Shown here: positions 1 to 5,599 of the stretch, piece after piece | Numbering within the stretch: position 1 is the stretch's first letter | Layout of the letters: each line of letters starts with the position of its first letter | Assembly: GCA_021805955.1 (NCBI GenBank) | Contig: JAJZDO010000909.1 | Coordinates: 1 to 5,599 of the forward strand | Direction of reading: 5' to 3' | Source of the DNA: Acidobacteriota bacterium | GTDB lineage: Bacteria > Acidobacteriota > Terriglobia > Terriglobales > Acidobacteriaceae | Length of the DNA stretch: 5,599 nt | Program-made: the position numbers and the translations under genes | Notes under the pieces: model-generated | The model's input: only the letters and a program-made list of their open reading frames with translations | Database searches by the model: none | What the model was told of the DNA's origin: nothing

Positions 1-165
<165 letters not shown>

Positions 166-206
166 CACATGCTTGAACCTTGTGCGATGACCGGAGCCGA
201 GCGCCC
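166..206. other. Convergent intergenic gap, no clear terminator
   Basis: These 41 bp separate the stop codons of two convergent genes. The only dyad is weak: GCACA at 165-169 against TGTGC at 181-185 with an 11-nt loop, and no T-run follows on either strand. I see no rho-independent terminator, although two genes end here. Confidence 0.5.
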
Positions 207-2264
207 CTATACCTTCATCGTCGAACGCAGCTCGGGCGTTGCGCCTTCAACCAGATGGATCGACGGGTTCTTCTGCAGGATCTCCATCGCCGCCATTACC
301 ACTCGATCATCCAGGGCAGACCCCTGGCGCAATGGAACCGGATAATTTACGGCCACCTCGAAGCCGGACGCAATCAAGCGCACTCTTGTATAAGGTTTAG
401 GCGTGTCCATATGCACACCCAACCTCTGCTCCAGCCCAACATGTTGTCGTTCCAGCACCGGCTGATAATCGGCATAAAGCGTATTGACAGTCGCCAGCAG
501 TTCTCTTTCCGCCAATGCCACATCGCTGTCCGTTCGAATCGGAAGACCGATTTCCCGCCAGGTGTATTCCGTACCGGGAAACTGTTTATACAGTGGACTC
601 GTCTGAAATAGAACAGAGTTAGGAAACACTACGATGCGGCCCGTTGGCTTCAGTTCAATGCCGCTTCCAGCCAACTCCATTAAATAAAATCGCACCAGGC
701 CGATGTCCACCACATCTCCGGTGACGCTGTTAGCGCCGTTAAACACCACGGTCACTCGATCCCCAACGCGAACGCCATAGCGACCGACCAGGAAAAAATA
801 GGCAGCCACGGATAAAATCACCGTCTGCAACGCAACCGCGATCCCAGCCGTGATCAGCCCTGCATACGTGGCCAGCGAGCTGAAATCGCTGACAAATCCC
901 AGCAGGATCACGACAAACATACAGAAACCCGTGATGACCCTGCGCATCACCAGAAACTGGCGCCTGCGCTTTGTATCGCGGATATAACGAAACGTGGCGC
1001 GTCGCCACAACTCGGAAAACAACCAGATCAGCCCAAGCAAGATCAGCAGGGTCGCAACACGCAGCAGCAAAGAGCGAAAAATCTCGTCGTATTCGTTGTC
1101 GACGGAATCCTGCAACTGCTTCAGGTTCGCCTGGCTCTGGTCCAGCAGAATCAGTTGCTGGCTCAGCGGCAATGTAGCATCGGAGATCTGCTTGAAATGC
1201 TGCACCAACATGGCCGTCGCCAGTTGCTGCTGCTCTGGAGTTTGCTGGACCCGCGGCTGCTCGGTTTGCGCAGCGGCCTGGTTGCCGGTTGCATTTACGG
1301 AACCGCTCTTGCCGCCGCCGTTCGTCCGCCCTGTAGGCCCTCCCGCCTGCCCCGTACTCTCTAGTTCCACTCGACCCTGCTGCAGGGTCAGGCGCAATGC
1401 TGCCAATAGCGGCGCACTCAAATGTTGGGTCGAGGTTTGCAATCGCGTCGTCTCGTTCCCCAGTTGATTCAATGCGCGCAAACTGCTCACCAGATGGACC
1501 ATCTGGCCCATCTGCCCTATCAAACCTTCGTTCCGCGCACTGCTGGACGTGGGTAACAGGATGGGCGAAGCTGCCACGGAATTTTTCGCGATCGCCTTTC
1601 CTGTCGCCGTCTCCACAGGGATTGCCGCTGTCGGAACTGTCCGCTGCAGCGCCCGGATCTTTGCGGTTAGTTCTGTCGCCACCCCGCTGGCGTTGTCGGT
1701 CGAATTCACGAACGCCGCCAACTGATTCAGGTTGTCCTGGAGTGCGCCCGCCAGCTCCATTTGCCCCTGAATGGTATCCCACTGCGTTTTCAGCGATGTC
1801 CGCTCCTTCGCGCGAGCTTTTGGAATCTGTTGATTGATCTTGTCCAGCTCGATCTTCAGTGTTTGCAGTTGCAGGGCAACCCGCTGTTGCGCTTTCGCGA
1901 TGTTTTGAGCATCGAAAACATTTGGGCTGCTTGCATCTGCTGCAACTGGCTTGCTCGACGATTCCCCAATCAACGCGGCCTGCGCAAGTGCCGACTTGAA
2001 CTCCAGATTCACCACTTTCCGCGCGATTTCTTGCCCGTTTTCCACGTAAAGCTCATCGCTGGGTCCGGCTGCGTACGCTGCCGCTTTGTTCCACTGCTGG
2101 TACCATCGCAGCGCCAGGTTCATGTGGTTCATCACCTGTCCTTCGGTATTCGGCGCAATCGGTTTTGACGACGCCGATTGACCGTCAGCGGCGACCCATC
2201 CCAGCAAAACAAATACACCGAGGGGTACAACTAGCGCACGTAATCGTTTGGGTAAAACCCGCAT
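207..2264 (-). CDS. MscS-family mechanosensitive ion channel protein with large periplasmic helical domain
   Basis: This is a 685-residue inner-membrane protein of the MscS superfamily. These channels open under membrane tension and release small solutes during hypo-osmotic shock. Residues 1-27 look like a signal peptide (basic MRVLPKRLR, then a hydrophobic run, possible cleavage near A26). Residues 28-395 are Ala/Gln-rich and mostly helical, probably periplasmic coiled coil, with a Gly/Thr/Gln spacer at about 304-346. Membrane segments follow at about 398-418, 440-458 and 463-492. The last is the pore-lining helix, with the conserved ALQ at 478-480. The beta domain comes next: GDRV at 501-504, GDVVDIGL at 516-523 and VVFPNS at 545-550, with an insert of about nine residues before the latter compared with E. 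coli MscS. The C-terminal alpha/beta domain runs to the end. Compared with E. coli MscS, the hinge glycines G113 and G121 correspond to T481 and Y489. The ATG start has GGAG 5 nt upstream. The family is clear; the periplasmic part is not recognised, and conductance is unproven. Confidence 0.9.
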   Translation of the reverse strand: MRVLPKRLRALVVPLGVFVLLGWVAADGQSASSKPIAPNTEGQVMNHMNLALRWYQQWNKAAAYAAGPSDELYVENGQEIARKVVNLEFKSALAQAALIGESSSKPVAADASSPNVFDAQNIAKAQQRVALQLQTLKIELDKINQQIPKARAKERTSLKTQWDTIQGQMELAGALQDNLNQLAAFVNSTDNASGVATELTAKIRALQRTVPTAAIPVETATGKAIAKNSVAASPILLPTSSSARNEGLIGQMGQMVHLVSSLRALNQLGNETTRLQTSTQHLSAPLLAALRLTLQQGRVELESTGQAGGPTGRTNGGGKSGSVNATGNQAAAQTEQPRVQQTPEQQQLATAMLVQHFKQISDATLPLSQQLILLDQSQANLKQLQDSVDNEYDEIFRSLLLRVATLLILLGLIWLFSELWRRATFRYIRDTKRRRQFLVMRRVITGFCMFVVILLGFVSDFSSLATYAGLITAGIAVALQTVILSVAAYFFLVGRYGVRVGDRVTVVFNGANSVTGDVVDIGLVRFYLMELAGSGIELKPTGRIVVFPNSVLFQTSPLYKQFPGTEYTWREIGLPIRTDSDVALAERELLATVNTLYADYQPVLERQHVGLEQRLGVHMDTPKPYTRVRLIASGFEVAVNYPVPLRQGSALDDRVVMAAMEILQKNPSIHLVEGATPELRSTMKV

Positions 2265-2357
2265 GGAATCTCCAGGGAATCAAGTCTGTATCGCTTATTG
2301 ATGCGTCGAAAAATATTGGCAGAAAAGGCCAGGCAGAGATTTACTTATCGCCGACCG
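2265..2357 (-). other. Intergenic region between polyprenyl synthase and MscS-like gene
   Basis: The 93-bp gap contains an AT-rich tract around 2309-2318 and the GGAG ribosome-binding site of the downstream gene (2270-2273). Its size leaves room for a separate promoter for the channel gene, but I find no convincing -35/-10 pair and no stem followed by a T-run, so neither a promoter nor a terminator is called. Confidence 0.4.
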
Positions 2358-3347
2358 TTATTTATCCCGGGACACAACGAAGTCGGGCACCCACAGCAAC
2401 GCCCGCTTAAACTCTGAGTCCGGCAATGCGGAAAGATTTGCGCGAGCGGCCTCCGCGTGTGCATCTGCTACTCGAATGGCGTGATCGATCGAACTGTTCC
2501 GATGAAGAATGGCAAGAATTCGTTCGTGCCTGACACGTTCAAAGCCCTGGTCTTCGATCACCGCAAGAATATCGGCGCGCTCTTCCGCAGTCCCATGCTC
2601 CAGCGCATGCACCACCGCCAGGGTGGCCTTGCCTTCGCGCAGATCGCTGGCGGTCGGCTTGCCCAGGACCGCTTCGCTGGCGGTCAGATCCAGGACATCG
2701 TCCACAATCTGAAAAGCTAACCCAACGTTCCGCCCATAATCTCCAAGCGCCTCTTCCACTGCCTGGGACGAACCAGCCAGCACGCAGCCCAGTTGCATCG
2801 AAACGCGAAACAAGCACGCCGTCTTCCGATAAATCAGTTCGTAATAGTCATGCTCCGTCAGCGCACTGCCAAGGTTCTCCATCTGCAGCAGTTCGCCTTC
2901 GACCATCTGCTGCGTCAGGCCAATCAGCAGATCGAGGATGCGAAAATTCCGCTCCTCCAGCGCAACGCGAAAGGCCTGCATATAGAGCCAGTCGCCCGCC
3001 AGTACGCACTTGGAGTTGCCCCATTGCGTGTTCGCCGAAGGGCGCCCGCGCCGGATGTCGGCCACATCGATGATGTCGTCATGCACCAGCGTCGCCGTAT
3101 GCACCATCTCGATGACAGCGCCCAGGCGGATACTGCTGTTGCCGTTGTAGCCCAGCGCTTTTGCCGCCAGCAGCAGCAGCGCCGGGCGAATCCGTTTGCC
3201 GCCGCCCTCACGAAGATAGCCCGCAATCTCTGTGATGGAATCGACCTCGGACGCGGACAGACGTTCGAATTCCAGCTCCATCGCGACGAGTTCGTCACGG
3301 AGCAGGTCGAACACCTCTTTCGCCGTCGTGATGGCCGTTGTGCTCAA
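2358..3347 (-). CDS. Long-chain (all-trans) polyprenyl diphosphate synthase
   Basis: This 329-residue enzyme of the E-type isoprenyl diphosphate synthase family condenses isopentenyl diphosphate units onto an allylic primer. All the hallmarks are visible: GGGKRIRP (48-55), which binds IPP; the first Asp-rich motif DDIID (90-94) followed by RR (99-100); the second motif DDVLD (216-220); and GKPTASDLREGK (229-240). The sequence HTATLVHDD just before the first motif has small residues where short-chain enzymes carry bulky ones, and it resembles IspB/HepT-type enzymes. A C35-C40 product, most likely the menaquinone side chain, is therefore inferred. Length is normal. The start is TTG: reading upstream from it, the frame meets TAG at 3402-3404 with no ATG or GTG on the way, the first internal Met is residue 23, and a purine-rich site precedes the TTG. 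The gene lies 84 bp after yajQ. The exact chain length cannot be read from sequence. Confidence 0.93.
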   Translation of the reverse strand: MSTTAITTAKEVFDLLRDELVAMELEFERLSASEVDSITEIAGYLREGGGKRIRPALLLLAAKALGYNGNSSIRLGAVIEMVHTATLVHDDIIDVADIRRGRPSANTQWGNSKCVLAGDWLYMQAFRVALEERNFRILDLLIGLTQQMVEGELLQMENLGSALTEHDYYELIYRKTACLFRVSMQLGCVLAGSSQAVEEALGDYGRNVGLAFQIVDDVLDLTASEAVLGKPTASDLREGKATLAVVHALEHGTAEERADILAVIEDQGFERVRHERILAILHRNSSIDHAIRVADAHAEAARANLSALPDSEFKRALLWVPDFVVSRDK

Positions 3348-3350
3348 ATT

Positions 3351-3360
3351 CCTTCCACCC
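3351..3360 (-). promoter_or_regulatory. Ribosome-binding site supporting the TTG start of the polyprenyl synthase
   Basis: On the - strand this reads GGGTGGAAGG, then AAT and the TTG codon. GGTGG sits 7 nt and GGAAGG 3 nt before the start. It is the only purine-rich element in the region and decides for TTG at 3347 over the ATG 22 codons further in. Confidence 0.6.
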
Positions 3361-3389
3361 TTACTTCTCCATCGCCGCCGAATTTCGCC

Positions 3390-3420
3390 AGTATCCCCAT
3401 ACTATGCAGATGCATCCGCA
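3390..3420. repeat. Two adjacent short inverted repeats upstream of the polyprenyl synthase gene
   Basis: AGTAT-CCCC-ATACT at 3390-3403 is a perfect 5-bp stem with a 4-nt loop. One base further, 3405-3420 (TGCAGATGCATCCGCA) is a 16-bp palindrome with a single G-T or A-C mispair. Both lie in the 84-bp gap after yajQ, 28 to 58 bp or so before the ribosome-binding site. They could be a protein-binding site or chance. No T-run makes a terminator. Confidence 0.35.
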
Positions 3421-3431
3421 AGCGCCGTCGG

Positions 3432-3932
3432 CTAATTGGAGCGATAATTTGTGAACTGCAGGTCGATCCCAAAGTCGTGCTTCTTCAACATTGCAATCAT
3501 ATCCTGCAACGTGTCCCGGTCCTTGCTGCTGACTCGCACCGTATCCGATTGGATCGTCGCCTGCGCCTTGCTTTTCGACTCCTTAATCAGCTTGACGATC
3601 TCTTTCGCCTTCTCGATCGCAATCCCCTGCTGCAGCGTAATCTTCTGGCGAACACTGGAGTTGGCCGCCGGCTCGATCTTGCCGTAGGTCAACGCCTTCA
3701 GCGAAACTCCCCGCTTGGCCAGCTTCTGCTGCAAAATCTCCGTGACCGCTTTCAGCTTGTATTCGTCACTCGAAGCAAGCTGGATCGCCTCTTCTCCTTC
3801 CAGCTTGATTTCAGAATGCGTGTCCTTCAAATCGAAGCGGGTACGGATTTCCTTCGAGGCCTGGTCCACCGCATTCAAGACCTCCTGCGCATCCACTTTA
3901 CTCACAATGTCGAACGAATTCTCTGTCGCCAT
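3432..3932 (-). CDS. yajQ: YajQ family nucleotide-binding protein (possible cyclic di-GMP effector)
   Basis: This 166-residue cytoplasmic protein matches the whole YajQ family, whose usual length is about 160-165. Visible family blocks are SFDIVSKVD (6-14), RFDLKD (32-37), a KRG turn (73-75), LQQGI (100-104), IVKLIKESKSKAQATIQ (112-128), VRVSSKDRDTLQ (132-143) and the ending FGIDLQFTNYR (154-164). Family members have two ferredoxin-like folds, and homologues in Xanthomonas and Pseudomonas have been reported to bind cyclic di-GMP and act with a transcription factor; E. coli YajQ was described as binding nucleotides or RNA. Which activity applies here is unknown. The ATG is preceded by AAGGA with a 9-nt spacer. 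It begins 21 bp after the tatD stop, so the two are very probably co-transcribed. No truncation or missing block is seen. Confidence 0.95.
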   Translation of the reverse strand: MATENSFDIVSKVDAQEVLNAVDQASKEIRTRFDLKDTHSEIKLEGEEAIQLASSDEYKLKAVTEILQQKLAKRGVSLKALTYGKIEPAANSSVRQKITLQQGIAIEKAKEIVKLIKESKSKAQATIQSDTVRVSSKDRDTLQDMIAMLKKHDFGIDLQFTNYRSN

Positions 3933-3953
3933 ACTTCCCTGTCCTTATTCGAT

Positions 3954-4826
3954 TCAATTCTCTACATGATGCCCAAGGTCTGTCTTGCACTCGCCGGCTC
4001 GCGGCTTGGCGCTTCGCGACAGACGAAAAAATCGATAGAAGTTTTCCGTCGTCGTCAAAGCCATGGTCTCATAGTTCACGCCGCGAACCGCAGCCAGTTG
4101 CTCCGCCACCCGCCCTACCATCGCCGGTTCGTTGCGCTTACCCCGATGGGGTACCGGTGCCAGAAAGGGGGCGTCCGTCTCAATCAAGATCCGATCCTCT
4201 GGGAGTTTTGCCGCTACATCCCGGATTGGTTGGGCCTTTGGAAAGGTGATATTGCCGGCGAAGGAAACGAGAAAACCCATGTCCATCGCCTGCTGCGCGT
4301 GCATGGATTCACCCGCAAAACAGTGCAGCACTCCGCCCAGTCCGGTCGGTCGCCAATGCTCGTCCAACAGTGCCAGAGCGTCATCCCATGCATTCGCGCT
4401 GTCCGCGGAGGCACGGCAGTGAATCAGGATCGGCAGTTTATGGGCCGCCGCAATCTTCATCTGATCCACAAATGCCCGCTGCTGCACCTCGCGCGGCGAA
4501 TGGTCATAGAAATAATCCAGCCCAATTTCGCCAACCGCGACCACTTCCGACTCCGCAGCCAGAGCATCCAGCTTGTTCAGCGCATTCTCATCCGCCAAGT
4601 TCGCCTCATGCGGATGGATTCCTGCGCTGACCGCGATCTGCGGCATGTCCGGTCTCGATCGATACTCCCGGCTCAGATCGAGCGCCGCGTGCATGGTGTC
4701 CGGCCCCTCCCCAATGCCCACGGCCAAAATGGTTTCGACGCCAGACTCGTAGGCACGCACCAGCATCGCCTCACGGTCCTCTGCGTAGCGGTCACTGTCC
4801 AGATGCGCGTGCGAGTCGACCAGCAT
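3954..4826 (-). CDS. tatD: TatD family metal-dependent hydrolase (DNase)
   Basis: This 290-residue TIM-barrel hydrolase of the amidohydrolase superfamily carries the full TatD metal site: HAH at H6 and H8, E100 in VGEIGLD, H136 in LIHCR, H168 in LHCFAG and D218 in IETDAPFLAP. The region GNITFPKAQP (191-200) and PHRGKRNEP (226-234) are also typical. Characterised TatD proteins are Mg-dependent 3'-5' exonucleases acting on DNA, and some have been linked to repair of oxidative damage. The enzyme is cytoplasmic. A tail of about 20 residues after the barrel (SAKPRAGEC onwards) is a little longer than in most family members and looks unstructured. The ATG start has AAGGA with an 8-nt spacer. The gene follows metG by 108 bp, an arrangement also found in Firmicutes, and precedes yajQ by 21 bp. 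The family is certain; the physiological substrate is not. Confidence 0.95.
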   Translation of the reverse strand: MLVDSHAHLDSDRYAEDREAMLVRAYESGVETILAVGIGEGPDTMHAALDLSREYRSRPDMPQIAVSAGIHPHEANLADENALNKLDALAAESEVVAVGEIGLDYFYDHSPREVQQRAFVDQMKIAAAHKLPILIHCRASADSANAWDDALALLDEHWRPTGLGGVLHCFAGESMHAQQAMDMGFLVSFAGNITFPKAQPIRDVAAKLPEDRILIETDAPFLAPVPHRGKRNEPAMVGRVAEQLAAVRGVNYETMALTTTENFYRFFRLSRSAKPRAGECKTDLGHHVEN

Positions 4827-4880
4827 GGGGGACTTCCTTCCATTCCTCCGCGTCAGCGCACTCCACTGCCACCAACACGA

Positions 4881-4925
4881 ACCTGGGCGCCCCAGGTCTC
4901 GTTCTGAGACCTGGGATCAATCCCA
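4881..4925 (-). repeat. Chain of three overlapping inverted repeats between metG and tatD
   Basis: Three dyads share arms. The central one is CCCAGGTCTC (4891-4900), loop GTTCT, GAGACCTGGG (4906-4915): a perfect 10-bp stem. On its left, ACCTGGG (4881-4887), CGC, CCCAGGT (4891-4897) makes a perfect 7-bp stem using the same arm. On its right, TGGGA (4912-4916), TCAA, TCCCA (4921-4925) makes a 5-bp stem using the other arm. In RNA the central hairpin excludes both outer ones, while the outer two can coexist. No T-run follows on either strand, so it is not a standard intrinsic terminator. It could be a mutually exclusive RNA switch, a processing or 3'-end-stabilising structure, or one copy of a dispersed palindromic repeat. 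Confidence 0.6.
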
Positions 4926-4934
4926 CAGAAACCG

Positions 4935-5599
4935 CTATTTCAGCCGCGCGCCAATTTCCACATCTTCCAAAAATCCCGCCAGCACGGGAGTGCCTTTGTC
5001 GCCGATTGAAGCCGCAACGATCATTCCGTTCGATTCCAGACCTCGCAATTTTCGCGGAGCCAAATTCGCAACGATCACCACCTTGCGCCCAATCAGGCTT
5101 TCCGGCGTGTAGGCCTCCGCGATTCCCGCCACAATTTGCCGCTGCTCATAGCCCAGGTCCACTTCCAGCCGCAGCAAACGGTCTGCCTTGGGAACGCGCT
5201 CGGCTACGCGAACAATGGCCACGCGCAATTCCACTTTGGCGAAATCTTCAATGCTGATCTTCGGTTCCGGGGGCGCGGCGGGGGTCACGGGCTCTACGTG
5301 CGGTTGCGGCGGAGGGAGCGGATCGGAAACGGCACTCACAGCACTCTCCTGCCGGTTGGCAGCGGCCTGTTGCGCGACGGCATCCACCTCCTGCTGAAAA
5401 GACAGCCCGGTTGCGGAGAACGGCTCAGGCACATGCGGAGGCGGCGCTTGCTCCGCTTGCCCTGATATTTTGTTGTTGGGAACAGCCTCTTGGTCCGCCG
5501 TTGCGGATTGTGCTTCCGTGATCGCCGTGGTGACACGATCCTCTTCTATGTTCTTCATACGCTCGATCGCTTCCTTTTCCGCGCGGCGAAAATCCCGAT
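4935..5599 (-). CDS. metG: Methionyl-tRNA synthetase, C-terminal part with tRNA-binding OB-fold domain (5' end outside window)
   Basis: The frame is open to the window edge, so the gene is cut at its 5' end. The last 105 residues or so (5249 down to 4935) are the EMAP-like OB fold found at the C-terminus of many MetRS proteins: IEDFAKVELRVAIV, ADRLLRLEVDLG, RQIVAGIAEAY, IGRKVVIVANLAPRKLRGLE and SNGMIVAAS. This domain binds tRNA non-specifically and helps MetRS dimerise. Before it lies a linker of about 97 residues rich in Pro, Ala, Gln and Glu. Upstream of the ATG at 5556-5558 the frame continues as RDFRRAEKEAIERM, which resembles the stretch joining the anticodon-binding domain to the linker in long MetRS proteins. 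That argues against that ATG being a true start, though a stand-alone 207-residue tRNA-binding protein is the alternative. The catalytic HIGH and KMSKS motifs would be outside the window. Confidence 0.85.
   Translation of the reverse strand, partial: RDFRRAEKEAIERMKNIEEDRVTTAITEAQSATADQEAVPNNKISGQAEQAPPPHVPEPFSATGLSFQQEVDAVAQQAAANRQESAVSAVSDPLPPPQPHVEPVTPAAPPEPKISIEDFAKVELRVAIVRVAERVPKADRLLRLEVDLGYEQRQIVAGIAEAYTPESLIGRKVVIVANLAPRKLRGLESNGMIVAASIGDKGTPVLAGFLEDVEIGARLK

Noticed and set aside
180..611. A 143-codon + strand frame after the SDR gene.
   Set aside because: It lies almost wholly opposite the conserved C-terminal MscS region in the codon-aligned antisense frame, and the product looks like no known protein.
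1373..1389. A perfect inverted repeat GACCCTG-CTG-CAGGGTC.
   Set aside because: It lies in the MscS-like coding region over an LQQGR stretch, well away from any gene boundary and with no T-run. Chance plus codon use is the simplest explanation.
739..1782. A 347-codon open frame on the - strand inside the MscS-like gene.
   Set aside because: It is an out-of-frame shadow with Gly/Arg/Asp-rich composition and no domain, fully inside a gene whose own frame has a signal peptide, membrane helices and the MscS fold.
3164..3181. Run of CAG triplets in the polyprenyl synthase gene.
   Set aside because: It encodes the normal LLLLAAK stretch after the GGKRIRP motif on the other strand; it is not an expanded repeat.
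2793..4907. A 704-codon open frame on the + strand, antisense to the polyprenyl synthase, yajQ and tatD.
   Set aside because: The three - strand genes happen to share one frame, and this frame opposes them codon for codon. Stops there need TTA, CTA or TCA codons in the real genes, which are rare in GC-rich coding sequence. The translation has no recognisable domain and is Arg/Gln/His-rich, as expected of a shadow.

Overview
The window is a piece of a moderately GC-rich bacterial chromosome with ordinary, tightly packed genes. It holds four complete genes and two cut by the window edges. I see no tRNA, rRNA, CRISPR array, insertion sequence or other mobile-element signature. The gene set fits an Acidobacteriota-type (Terriglobia-like) soil bacterium: a MetRS with a fused C-terminal tRNA-binding domain, TatD, YajQ, a long-chain polyprenyl diphosphate synthase and a large periplasmic-helical MscS protein. 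This assignment is inferred from protein style and gene order, not from a search.

Layout, left to right: the last 54 codons of an SDR-family oxidoreductase run into the window on the + strand (1-165). After a 41-bp convergent gap, everything else lies on the - strand. In transcription order, from the right edge leftwards, these are: the C-terminal part of methionyl-tRNA synthetase (4935-5599, continuing past the edge); a 108-bp gap with a chain of overlapping inverted repeats; tatD (3954-4826); yajQ (3432-3932), only 21 bp after tatD; an 84-bp gap with two small dyads; a polyprenyl diphosphate synthase that starts at TTG (2358-3347); a 93-bp gap; and a 685-residue MscS-type channel protein (207-2264).

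The genes are housekeeping in character. MetRS charges tRNA-Met and TatD is a metal-dependent nuclease; metG-tatD adjacency is common in bacteria. YajQ is a small protein that binds nucleotides or RNA and has been reported as a cyclic di-GMP receptor in some species. The polyprenyl synthase probably makes the long isoprenoid tail of menaquinone. The MscS-like protein is an inner-membrane channel. Co-directionality and short gaps suggest at least a metG-tatD-yajQ transcript. The last two genes may share it or have their own promoters.

No clearly new system is visible. The points most worth a second look are the mutually exclusive hairpins between metG and tatD, the replacement of the hinge glycines in the pore helix of the MscS protein, and the long low-complexity linker in MetRS. 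No stretch above 300 bp lacks a gene.
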